DNA from: JASGMR01 sp963664675
GTDB lineage: Bacteria > Thermotogota > Thermotogae > Petrotogales > Kosmotogaceae
Assembly (NCBI GenBank): GCA_963664675.2
Contig: CAXXLB010000009.1
Location: forward strand, 620,001 to 684,000
Direction of reading: 5' to 3'
Length of the DNA: 64,000 nucleotides
The notes beneath the pieces were generated by a model. It was not told the origin of the DNA. It was given only the letters and a program-made list of their open reading frames with translations, and made no database searches. A program made the position numbers and the translations under genes. Shown here one piece after another: positions 9,191-17,016 of the stretch; position 1 is the first letter of the stretch, and the number at the start of each line of letters is the position of its first letter.

Positions 9191-9973
9191 ATGTTTTTAC
9201 AGAATGAGAAATATATAAACAAAGGTCTTGCTGTAACATCTGTAATTCTTATAATTGTAAGTATAGGTATAATTTTTATTGCCACAGGTTCTCTGTTTTT
9301 TTCTCTGGATTATAGTGTCTTTATGCATGATTTTAATCAAAACGGTATACATCATGGATGGAAAATCCTCGAATATATAGATACTAACCATTTAATAGGT
9401 TCCTTTGTTCTTTTTTTAATTGGGGGAATACTCTTACTTTTATCTCAAATATTTCAAATAATTGTCGTATATCAATGGTCAAGGGCTCTCAACACGAATA
9501 TTGAAAATACCAGATACACTTTTCATCAATTGAAAACTAAAATCGAAGATAAATCTAAAACTGAAGCCCTGAATGTAATGGATATGGGATTATCCAACAA
9601 TAAAGTTCAAGTGTGGGCGTATTGGATTTATTTTGCGATGATTATCATTTCATATTTTTCAATCGGTTCTTTATTCTGGATTTCTCTGATAGGGATAATC
9701 TTTCTCGCAATATATATAAACAGCGTTTTCAGTGTTGCAAAATACTTGCAAGATTCAAAGAATAGAGTTTATGAATATTTAGACAAAAATATTTATTTCA
9801 CTAAAAGTATAATTAAAGACAGAAATGTGGGTTTATTCATTCTCTTCGTAATTATTACATTTGGAATATACTGGCTATATTTGATAATTAAGTTAAGTGA
9901 CGAGATAAACAATTATTTGGCCTGGGATATTCAGACAAGAGAAAAAGCTTTAGAAAACACTAATATCCAATAA
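9191..9973 (+). CDS. membrane protein with C-terminal DUF4234-like segment
   Basis: A 260-residue integral membrane protein with about five hydrophobic segments: two in the first 90 residues, two near 145-185 and one near 215-235. The last segment and what follows (ITFGIYWLYLIIKLSDEIN) recall the DUF4234 pattern of a Gly-Ile-Tyr-x-x-Tyr membrane helix. No catalytic motif is visible and function is unknown. It has its own promoter facing away from the lysine operon and is followed 50 bases later by the amidase gene, possibly in the same transcript. Confidence 0.65.
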   Translation: MFLQNEKYINKGLAVTSVILIIVSIGIIFIATGSLFFSLDYSVFMHDFNQNGIHHGWKILEYIDTNHLIGSFVLFLIGGILLLLSQIFQIIVVYQWSRALNTNIENTRYTFHQLKTKIEDKSKTEALNVMDMGLSNNKVQVWAYWIYFAMIIISYFSIGSLFWISLIGIIFLAIYINSVFSVAKYLQDSKNRVYEYLDKNIYFTKSIIKDRNVGLFILFVIITFGIYWLYLIIKLSDEINNYLAWDIQTREKALENTNIQ

Positions 9974-10024
9974 CATTTTAGAGATTATCAAAAATAATAT
10001 AAAAAAACATTGCGGGGTTATTAT

Positions 10025-11383
10025 ATGAAAAAATTTGTTGCTATTTTAGTGGTTTTACTGTGTTTAACTTTCTCATTTTCAATGGAATTGGTGATCGAAT
10101 TTCAAAAAGTTCCCGAAACTTCCTATGTTTTCATCAAAGATAAAATGTTTTTTCACGCTGTCACACTTGCAGAAACGATCGATGCAGAATATAAATGGAA
10201 CAATTCCGAAAAATCTTTATCGGTCTGGTGGAACGATCATTACATAAAATTCATCAAAGATGACGAGTCCGTTTTGCTTGATGATAAATGGATAGAGATG
10301 ACTGAGCCACCTTTGTTAATAGAAAATAGATTCTTTCTCCCCTTGCTCGATTGTTGCAAATTATTCGGGTTAAGAGTGGTTGTTTATGAAGAAATGGTGC
10401 AAATTTTTACTTCACAAACCAACTTCTGTTATGACTATACGATAAATGGAGGGATTGGTTTAAAATTCGACAAACGAATAAGTTACTTGATCAAAAAGCA
10501 AACGAAGGAAATGTTAGAGTTAGAATTATATGGTGCAAGAATGGATGAAAATTATTATGAAATAACTCCAGAAATTCCGGGTATAAAAAAGATAACGATA
10601 GAAGCGACTTCGAACGAATCTTTAATCAATTATTTAAAAGTGAACGTGTTTTTAGATCCAAATATTTCACTGGTACCTGTTTTAGAAAATCAAAATACAG
10701 TATGGTTGAAACCAAGCTCCTCAAACATTGTAAGGGACAGCAAGAAAGTCGTAGTCATAGATCCCGGTCATGGTGGAATAGATACAGGATGTGTCGGAAT
10801 GAACAAGACATATGAAAAAGATATTGTTTTAAATATTGCAAATGAGTTGAAAAAAATCTTAGAACAAAATGATTATATAGTTTACATGACGCGAGAGAAC
10901 GATACATATATCGAATTGAAAGAAAGAGCTATTTATGCCAACTCTCTTGATGCGGATCTGTTTATAAGTATTCATATGAATTCCGCTTCTTCGAACGGGC
11001 AGTATGCAAAGGGAATGGAGATTTACTATTATCAATGGCTGGAATGGAATTATAAAATAAGATTATCCAGAATTTATTCCAAAGATACATTGACTGAAAG
11101 CTTCACAAAAGAAAAGATCGATAATAAAATATTGATGGTGGAAGAAAGTAAAAAACTCGCCGGAGAGATGATTCCCTTTGCCAAAGAAAGCGGGATTTTA
11201 TTCAGAAAGGTAGATCAACAGCGATTTGATGTTATAGCAAATACAGAGATGCCTTCGATACTGGTCGAATGTAATTTTTTATCGAATCCTGGAATAGAAG
11301 AAGCTTTTAAGAGCCAAAAAACAATATCACTTTATGCAAATGTTCTTTTTGAGGGTATAAACAGTTATTTCCTGAATAATTAA
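10025..11383 (+). CDS. exported N-acetylmuramoyl-L-alanine amidase (Amidase_3)
   Basis: Cleaves the bond between N-acetylmuramic acid and L-alanine of peptidoglycan. The ATG at 10025, after a GGGG ribosome site, gives a clear signal peptide (MKKFVAILVVLLCLTFSFS); an in-frame TTG at 10010 adds only five residues and is less likely. Residues about 20-130 look like a copper-amine-oxidase-N-like stalk domain with a beta-rich linker to about 240. The C-terminal catalytic domain starts at VVIDPGHGG (zinc His), then a zinc Glu near TYEKDI, a second zinc His in SIHMN, and the catalytic Glu in LVECNFLSN. Role: cell-wall remodelling or daughter-cell separation outside the membrane. Confidence 0.9.
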   Translation: MKKFVAILVVLLCLTFSFSMELVIEFQKVPETSYVFIKDKMFFHAVTLAETIDAEYKWNNSEKSLSVWWNDHYIKFIKDDESVLLDDKWIEMTEPPLLIENRFFLPLLDCCKLFGLRVVVYEEMVQIFTSQTNFCYDYTINGGIGLKFDKRISYLIKKQTKEMLELELYGARMDENYYEITPEIPGIKKITIEATSNESLINYLKVNVFLDPNISLVPVLENQNTVWLKPSSSNIVRDSKKVVVIDPGHGGIDTGCVGMNKTYEKDIVLNIANELKKILEQNDYIVYMTRENDTYIELKERAIYANSLDADLFISIHMNSASSNGQYAKGMEIYYYQWLEWNYKIRLSRIYSKDTLTESFTKEKIDNKILMVEESKKLAGEMIPFAKESGILFRKVDQQRFDVIANTEMPSILVECNFLSNPGIEEAFKSQKTISLYANVLFEGINSYFLNN

Positions 11384-11385
11384 AA

Positions 11386-11418
11386 AACTCCCGCTGGCGC
11401 GGGAGCAGAAGGAGTTTT
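11386..11418 (+). terminator. terminator after the amidase gene
   Basis: A strong stem CTCCCGC/GCGGGAG (loop TGGC) lies three bases after the stop, nested in a longer imperfect repeat AAAACTCC...GGAGTTTT. The trailing T-run is short, so efficiency is uncertain. Confidence 0.6.
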
Positions 11419-11618
11419 AGTGAAAAGTTCTCTGTTATCTTAACGACATTATTAATTATACATCATAATTTAATTTTAATGTAAACATTTATAAATTAAC
11501 CGAACAATTTTACTAATTGTTTACATTAATAACCCTTAAAACTTTCTCTTTTTTACATAAAAATCATTAAATTAAAAAAATGTTATGATCAAATTATAAC
11601 TTATTACTAAAGTATCGG

Positions 11619-11624
11619 TATAAT
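11619..11624 (+). promoter_or_regulatory. -10 element of the PFOR leader RNA
   Basis: A perfect TATAAT lies just upstream of the structured segment. The -35 is weak. Transcription would start near 11631. Confidence 0.5.
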
Positions 11625-11630
11625 TCCGCT

Positions 11631-11715
11631 ATGAAAAACGATTCCCTTTTGGAAGCCTTCGGCCTTCCGTTATTGCTGATTAAGCTGTCCGAAGTTTTCT
11701 CTAAATGGAATTGCC
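11631..11715 (+). ncRNA. candidate structured 5' leader upstream of PFOR
   Basis: A closing stem CGATTCC (11639-11645) with GGAATTG (11707-11713) encloses a hairpin GGAAG/CTTCC capped by C-TTCG-G (11651-11668). The segment CTTCGG in that hairpin is also perfectly complementary to CCGAAG at 11689-11694, so two exclusive folds are possible. I do not recognise a known riboswitch class. The rest of the 454-base gap (11384-11837) holds the amidase terminator, two TATAAT boxes and AT-rich sequence with no gene. Confidence 0.4.
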
Positions 11716-11749
11716 ACAAAGATGAAAAAAATAGTGCTTTATGTTAGGA

Positions 11750-11755
11750 TATAAT
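11750..11755 (+). promoter_or_regulatory. -10 element near PFOR
   Basis: A second TATAAT downstream of the structured segment. Transcription from here would skip the folded leader and give a shorter 5' UTR ending in the GGAGGG ribosome site before the ATG at 11838. No convincing -35. Confidence 0.4.
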
Positions 11756-11837
11756 CGTTTGAGCAATATTCTGAGAGAGAAAGTTTATTGATCTTTTTAG
11801 CTATATAAAGAATTTTTTTGATTAAAGGAGGGTTTAT

Positions 11838-14800
11838 ATGCCTAAAGTTATGCAGGCAATGGATGGTAATACTGCAGCCGCTCATGTAGCGTATGCTTTT
11901 ACAGATGTTGCAGCTATCTATCCCATCACACCATCTTCGCCAATGGCAGAGTATATCGATGCCTGGGCTGCAAATGGTAGATTAAATATATTCAATCAAA
12001 AGGTACAAGTTGTTGAATTACAATCCGAAGCTGGAGCATCTGGGGCTGTTCACGGTTCTTTGGCCGCCGGTGCATTAACTACAACTTTTACAGCATCTCA
12101 AGGTTTACTTCTTATGATTCCAAATATGAACAAAATAGCTGGTGAATTGCTACCAGGAGTTTTTCATGTAAGTGCAAGAGCCGTAGCGGGTCATGCTCTA
12201 TCAATATTTGGCGATCATTCGGATGTTATGCACACAAGACAAACCGGATTTGCCTTATTAGCATCCGGTGGTGTCCAGGAAGTTATGGATTTAGGGAGTA
12301 TAGCCCATTTGAGCGCCATCAAATCAAGAATTCCTTTTTTGCATTTCTTTGATGGATTCAGAACTTCTCATGAAATTCAAAAAATTGAAATTTTAGATTA
12401 TGAATCGTTGAAAAAATTGGTTGATTTTGAGGCTGTTAAGAGATTCAGACAAAACGCTTTAAATCCAGAACATCCTAAAACAATGGGAACAGCTCAAAAC
12501 CCGGATATTTATTTCCAGGCAAAAGAATCGATTTCCAGATTCTACGAACCAATTCCCGATATTGTAGCCGATTATATGAAAAAAATATCGGAAATAACGG
12601 GAAGAGAATATAAACCATTCAATTATGTTGGAGCACCTGACGCAGAAAAAGTAATCGTATGTATGGGATCCGTTACAGATACAGCTGAAGAAGTCGTTGA
12701 TTATCTTTGCTCTAAAGGAGAAAAAGTTGGTTTAATAAAAGTTCATCTTTACAGGCCATTCTCAGCCAAATACTTCTTCAATGTATTACCAAAAACAGTT
12801 AACAAAATAGCTGTTTTAGACAGAACAAAAGAAGCGGGTTCAAATGGCGAACCACTTTATTTAGATATTATGTCTTTGTTCTATGATAAAGCTGAAAGAC
12901 CTTTAATTGTTGGTGGTAGATATGGATTAGGATCAAAAGATACGACTCCCGGTCAAGTAAAAGCCGTTTTTGATAATCTCAACAGCGATAGTCCGAAAAA
13001 CAGATTTACTGTAGGTATAACAGATGATCTTTGCGGTACATCTTTAGAAGTAAAAGAGGAAATAAAGACAGAATCCGAAGGAATTATCAGATGTAAATTC
13101 TGGGGTTTTGGTTCTGACGGTACTGTAGGTGCAAACAAACAGGCAATTAAAATTATCGGAAATAATACAGATAAATATGCACAGGGTTACTTCTCATATG
13201 ATTCAAAAAAATCAGGTGGAGTAACGGTTTCTAATTTAAGATTTGGAGACGTTCCTATAAAATCAACCTACCTTATTCAGGAATCTGATTATGTTGCATG
13301 TCATAAAAAACCTTATGTTCATCAATTTAATCTCACAAAGGGTCTGAAAAAAGGCGGAACTTTTGTATTGAATTGTGATTGGGCAACTGAAGAAGAACTA
13401 GATGAAAATCTGCCAATAGCGCTGAAAAAATATTTAGCCGAAAATGACATCAATTTTTATGTAATTGACGCAACAAAAATAGCTGAAGAACTGGGCTTGG
13501 GTGGAAGAATTAATACTATTATGCAAGCCGCTTTCTTTAAACTGGCTAAAGTTCTTGATATGGAAAAAGCAATTCAGTTATTGAAAGATTCAATTAAAAA
13601 GGCCTACGGGAAAAAAGGCGAAAAAATAGTTCAAATGAATTATAAAGCAGTAGATGCCGGCGTAGAGTCATTGAAAAAAATAAACATTCCCGCCTCCTGG
13701 AAAGATCTTAAAGAAGAAAAAATATCTGAATCTAAAGAAGAAAATGCATTTTATAAAAATGTTATGGATCCTATCACAAAAATGGAAGGAGATTCTCTAC
13801 CAACAAGCTCATTTAAAGGTAGAGAAAACGGAGAATTCCCGAATGGAACCACGGCACACGAAAAGAGAGGAATTGCCGTCAATGTTCCCGAGTGGCAAAT
13901 TGACAACTGTATTCAGTGTAACCAGTGTTCATATGTTTGTCCTCACGCAGCAATAAGACCTTTCCTGCTGGATGAAAAAGAACAGGCTTCTAAACCGGAA
14001 GGATTCGAAACAAAGAAAGCTCTTGGTGGCAAATCCTTCGAGGGAATGCAGTACAGGATTCAGGTATCCGTATTGGATTGTACAGGTTGTGGTAATTGTG
14101 CTGATGTATGCCCTGCCCCGAACAAAGCATTAATTATGAAACCAATCGAAACTCAGACAAAACAGGAAGATCTCTGGAAATATGCAGAAACGGTCTCTGA
14201 AAAAAGAGAGGCAATGCCTTTATCAACAGTTAAGGGCAGCCAATTCTGCAAACCTTTATTTGAATTTTCAGGTGCATGTGCAGGATGTGGAGAAACACCC
14301 TATGCGAAATTGATAACCCAGTTATTTGGGGATAGAATGATGATCGCCAATGCAACTGGTTGTTCTTCAATTTGGGGAGGCTCTGCACCTTCAACGCCAT
14401 ATACAATAAATGCGGAAGGAAAAGGTCCTGCCTGGGCAAACTCTTTATTCGAAGATAATGCGGAATATGGATTTGGAATGTACCTGGCGATAAAGCAATT
14501 GAGATCCAAGTTGGTTGATTTGGCAAAGGAATTTATCGAACTTGATGGAGCATGTGAAGACTGTAAAAAAGCTTTCCAGGCATGGCTTGAATCAAAAAAT
14601 GATGGAGAAAAATCCAAGAAGGCATCCGCTGATCTGGTAAAAACATTAGAAAGCGAACATAAATCTGATAATCCCAGAGTTGAGGAAATCAAGAAAGAAG
14701 TTCTCGATCTGAAAGATCAGTTGGTTAAGAAATCCGTATGGGCTTTTGGCGGAGACGGATGGGCATATGATATTGGGTATGGTGGATTAGATCATGTTAT

Positions 14801-15377
14801 TGCATCAGGTGAAGATATAAATATCATGGTTTATGATACGGAAGTTTATTCAAATACAGGTGGTCAATCATCAAAAGCAACGCCTATAGCTGCTGTTGCA
14901 AAATTCGCTGCTTCAGGTAAGAAAACAGCTAAAAAAGATCTTGGATTGATGGCAACAACATATGGCTATGTATATGTTGCCCAAATCGCCATGGGTGCAA
15001 ATCAGATGCAAACTTTGAAGGCGATCAGAGAAGCTGAAGCTTATCCAGGTCCATCGTTGGTTATTGCTTATGCACCTTGTATAAATCACGGAATAAAAAT
15101 TGGAATGGGCAAGAGTCAAAGACATGAAAAAGAGGCTGTAGAATCAGGATATTGGCATCTTTGGAGATTTAACCCGGAACTCAAGAAGAATGGGAAAAAT
15201 CCATTTGTTTTGGATTCAAAAGAACCTACAAAACCATTCAGAGAATTTTTAGAAAGTGAGGTTAGATACTCGTCACTTCAAAAAGCTTTCCCGGAAATAG
15301 CCAAAGATTTATTTGCAAAAGCGGAGAAGAAAGCTCTTGAAAGATGGGAAACATACAAAGCACTTGCTGAAAAATAA
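11838..15377 (+). CDS. nifJ: pyruvate:ferredoxin (flavodoxin) oxidoreductase, single chain
   Basis: Oxidatively decarboxylates pyruvate to acetyl-CoA and CO2, reducing ferredoxin; a central step of anaerobic sugar fermentation. The 1179-residue homodimeric type has all domains fused: N-terminal gamma-like domain (YPITPSSPMAEY), a middle domain, two 4Fe-4S clusters (CIQCNQCSYVC near residue 690; CTGCGNCADVC near 750) and a TPP domain with ACAGCGETPYAKL and the NATGCSSIWGG motif. A further cluster uses cysteines of the C-terminal part. Full family length with no damage. It has a GGAGGG ribosome site and is monocistronic, ending in a strong terminator. Thermotoga itself uses a four-subunit enzyme, so the single-chain form marks a different lineage within the phylum or a transfer. 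Confidence 0.95.
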   Translation: MPKVMQAMDGNTAAAHVAYAFTDVAAIYPITPSSPMAEYIDAWAANGRLNIFNQKVQVVELQSEAGASGAVHGSLAAGALTTTFTASQGLLLMIPNMNKIAGELLPGVFHVSARAVAGHALSIFGDHSDVMHTRQTGFALLASGGVQEVMDLGSIAHLSAIKSRIPFLHFFDGFRTSHEIQKIEILDYESLKKLVDFEAVKRFRQNALNPEHPKTMGTAQNPDIYFQAKESISRFYEPIPDIVADYMKKISEITGREYKPFNYVGAPDAEKVIVCMGSVTDTAEEVVDYLCSKGEKVGLIKVHLYRPFSAKYFFNVLPKTVNKIAVLDRTKEAGSNGEPLYLDIMSLFYDKAERPLIVGGRYGLGSKDTTPGQVKAVFDNLNSDSPKNRFTVGITDDLCGTSLEVKEEIKTESEGIIRCKFWGFGSDGTVGANKQAIKIIGNNTDKYAQGYFSYDSKKSGGVTVSNLRFGDVPIKSTYLIQESDYVACHKKPYVHQFNLTKGLKKGGTFVLNCDWATEEELDENLPIALKKYLAENDINFYVIDATKIAEELGLGGRINTIMQAAFFKLAKVLDMEKAIQLLKDSIKKAYGKKGEKIVQMNYKAVDAGVESLKKINIPASWKDLKEEKISESKEENAFYKNVMDPITKMEGDSLPTSSFKGRENGEFPNGTTAHEKRGIAVNVPEWQIDNCIQCNQCSYVCPHAAIRPFLLDEKEQASKPEGFETKKALGGKSFEGMQYRIQVSVLDCTGCGNCADVCPAPNKALIMKPIETQTKQEDLWKYAETVSEKREAMPLSTVKGSQFCKPLFEFSGACAGCGETPYAKLITQLFGDRMMIANATGCSSIWGGSAPSTPYTINAEGKGPAWANSLFEDNAEYGFGMYLAIKQLRSKLVDLAKEFIELDGACEDCKKAFQAWLESKNDGEKSKKASADLVKTLESEHKSDNPRVEEIKKEVLDLKDQLVKKSVWAFGGDGWAYDIGYGGLDHVIASGEDINIMVYDTEVYSNTGGQSSKATPIAAVAKFAASGKKTAKKDLGLMATTYGYVYVAQIAMGANQMQTLKAIREAEAYPGPSLVIAYAPCINHGIKIGMGKSQRHEKEAVESGYWHLWRFNPELKKNGKNPFVLDSKEPTKPFREFLESEVRYSSLQKAFPEIAKDLFAKAEKKALERWETYKALAEK

Positions 15378-15401
15378 GAAGTGTAGATAAAAATAGATTT
15401 A

Positions 15402-15427
15402 TGGGCGCATTACTGCGCCCATTTTTA
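15402..15427 (+). terminator. PFOR terminator
   Basis: Stem TGGGCGCA/TGCGCCCA with loop TTAC, followed by five T. Confidence 0.9.
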
Positions 15428-15602
15428 TATAAAGTCGACACAAATGATCAAGTAAGGATAGAATAGCATACCGCAAAGCACATGAAAAAAACTACGAATA
15501 AATAAGAAAAAGAAAAAGGATTAAACATAAACAGCATTAATCACTTGAGAATGCCAAATTTTACATATTCGCAAAAAAAATCCCTCATTTTTATGTTATA
15601 AA

Positions 15603-15608
15603 TATAAT
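15603..15608 (+). promoter_or_regulatory. -10 element of the 30-residue gene
   Basis: TATAAT about 27 bases before the ATG at 15635, followed by an AGGAGGGA ribosome site. No good -35. Confidence 0.5.
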
Positions 15609-15634
15609 ATCCATAAATAAAGGAGGGATAAAAT

Positions 15635-15727
15635 ATGAAAGAAGAAAGCAAAAGATTCATTACCCAAACTGATAAGGATCTCTATCTAGTGGAGACTTGT
15701 TTCAGGGATAAGAAAGATGATAAATAA
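15635..15727 (+). CDS. small protein, 30 residues, unknown
   Basis: ATG to TAA encodes a charged peptide beginning MKEESKRFITQTDKD and ending in CFRDKKDDK, with one cysteine and no hydrophobic segment, so probably cytosolic. The case for a real gene is its setting: a TATAAT box, a near-perfect AGGAGGG ribosome site seven bases before the ATG, and a textbook terminator 37 bases after the stop, with no other gene in the unit. I do not recognise the protein. Alternatives are a leader peptide with nothing downstream, or a small regulatory RNA that happens to be translated. Confidence 0.6.
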   Translation: MKEESKRFITQTDKDLYLVETCFRDKKDDK

Positions 15728-15763
15728 ATCAGAGAAAGAGTTTACCGACTCATCATCTTAATG

Positions 15764-15797
15764 GGAGACAGAATATTTTTTCTGTCTCCTTTTTTTT
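15764..15797 (+). terminator. strong terminator after the 30-residue gene
   Basis: Perfect 9-bp stem GGAGACAGA/TCTGTCTCC with loop ATATTTTT and eight T after it. Confidence 0.93.
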
Positions 15798-15936
15798 AAT
15801 TCAAGCATTCGCGAACTTCTTGCCAGAGTATAAAGAGTTTTTTGAAAGAATCATCTTTCCAGAATAAATAGTTTCCTGCTTTAATTATATCTTTGGAGCA
15901 AAAGTAATAATAGTCTTGATTTATTAATTTGATCAC
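15796..15936 (-). CDS. doubtful small frame, 46 residues
   Basis: From a GTG at 15936 a minus-strand frame runs to a TAA overlapping the T-run of the preceding terminator. It encodes an aromatic-rich peptide (two Trp, three Cys, several Tyr and Phe) that looks protein-like. There is no ribosome site before the GTG, and an in-frame TGA lies two codons upstream. It may be a leaderless gene, since TATAAT occurs shortly upstream on the same strand, a gene remnant, or chance. The rest of the 15728-16069 gap holds the terminator on one side and the promoter of the SpeE-like gene on the other. Confidence 0.25.
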   Translation of the reverse strand: MIKLINQDYYYFCSKDIIKAGNYLFWKDDSFKKLFILWQEVRECLN

Positions 15937-16038
15937 GAATCAAATTATATTTTTTGTTATAAACATCTCAAATAAATTGAGTTTGCCAAAAATATTTATA
16001 TCACATTATTTTCTGTGGGTTTTTTAAGCTTAATTTGA

Positions 16039-16044
16039 TATAAT
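16039..16044 (+). promoter_or_regulatory. extended -10 of the SpeE-like gene
   Basis: TGA-TATAAT, an extended -10, lies about 30 bases before the ATG, followed by a strong GGAGGTGAT ribosome site. Confidence 0.65.
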
Positions 16045-16069
16045 TATCATTGTTTTTGGAGGTGATTTA

Positions 16070-16942
16070 ATGGATAAAGAACTCAGTATTTTAAATAATA
16101 TGATATATATAGAATATTTAGCGGGAGGAAGAACAGGTTTTATAGTTAAAATGGACAAACTTGTATATTCCAAACAAACCAATCTCCAAAGAATCGATGT
16201 TTTTGACACAACAGATCTGGGAAGAGTTATCGCTCTTGACGGAAAAATAGTTTATGCTGAAGAATCGGGATACATGTATAGTGAGATGCTCACCCATGTT
16301 CCATTATTCACTCATCCCAATCCACAAAGAGTTGGTGTAATCGGTGGAGGCACAGGAGCAGTTTTACATGAAATTTTAAAACATCCTGAAGTCAGAGAAG
16401 TAAGTGTCTGTGAGGAAGATCCATACTTAATTTATGCCACAAAGAAATACTTCAAACCATTCGAAAAAGATTTCTCAGATCCAAGAACAACTGTAGTTAA
16501 TAAGAAAGGAACTACTTTCATGTCAATGATCTCAAGGAGATTCGATGTAATAATAATTGATGCCCCCTCTCCGATAATAAGTCAATCTGGATATCTATTC
16601 ACTCAGAATTTTTATAAATCATGTAAAGAAAAATTAAATGACGGTGGAATCCTTTCGGTTGAAATAGAAGATCCGTTTTATGGGAAAGGCTGGTTGGCAA
16701 TTACATATAAAAGGCTTTCCATGTTGTTTCCAAAAACTCAAATCTATACCGGGCACATCACCCCCAACCCGGTTGGGTTCTTAACGTATGCAATTGCATC
16801 AAAGGAATATGATCCTGTTGAAGATAGTGATAAAGAAAAGATCAAAAAATTCAACAGTGATTTCAAATATTATAACGACCGTATTCATTCAGCCGCTTTT
16901 TGTTTACCAAATTTCTTAAAAGATTTGATAAAAAAACTTTAA
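16070..16942 (+). CDS. spermidine synthase-like protein with altered active site
   Basis: A 290-residue protein of the polyamine aminopropyltransferase family, similar in length and along its whole sequence to Thermotoga SpeE (QRIDVFD, VIALDG, HPNPQRVGVIGGG, IEDPFYGKGW, LPNF). The active site is changed: the GGGDGG motif reads GGGTGA, so the aspartate contacting the aminopropyl donor is a threonine; the EVDG motif reads EEDP; the DSTDP motif reads DAPSP, so its second aspartate is lost; and the histidine of the Tyr-His-Glu-Met motif is serine. The fold and SAM-type binding are probably kept, but normal spermidine synthesis is doubtful. It could act on another substrate or be regulatory. It is a single gene with its own promoter; lepA starts 74 bases later. 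Confidence 0.8.
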   Translation: MDKELSILNNMIYIEYLAGGRTGFIVKMDKLVYSKQTNLQRIDVFDTTDLGRVIALDGKIVYAEESGYMYSEMLTHVPLFTHPNPQRVGVIGGGTGAVLHEILKHPEVREVSVCEEDPYLIYATKKYFKPFEKDFSDPRTTVVNKKGTTFMSMISRRFDVIIIDAPSPIISQSGYLFTQNFYKSCKEKLNDGGILSVEIEDPFYGKGWLAITYKRLSMLFPKTQIYTGHITPNPVGFLTYAIASKEYDPVEDSDKEKIKKFNSDFKYYNDRIHSAAFCLPNFLKDLIKKL

Positions 16943-17016
16943 AAAAGTTAAATAAAAATAAAAAAAGACATTCCCAGACCATCATGATAAAATAATATGG
17001 AATTTGGGAGGTTTTT

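Noticed and set aside
11631..11715. Leader as a known riboswitch (c-di-GMP, TPP, fluoride, preQ1) or as SRP/6S RNA
   Set aside because: None of the conserved cores of those classes could be matched; left as unassigned structure.
14300..14692. Antisense frame inside the PFOR gene
   Set aside because: No ribosome site or family motif; it mirrors a strongly conserved coding region.
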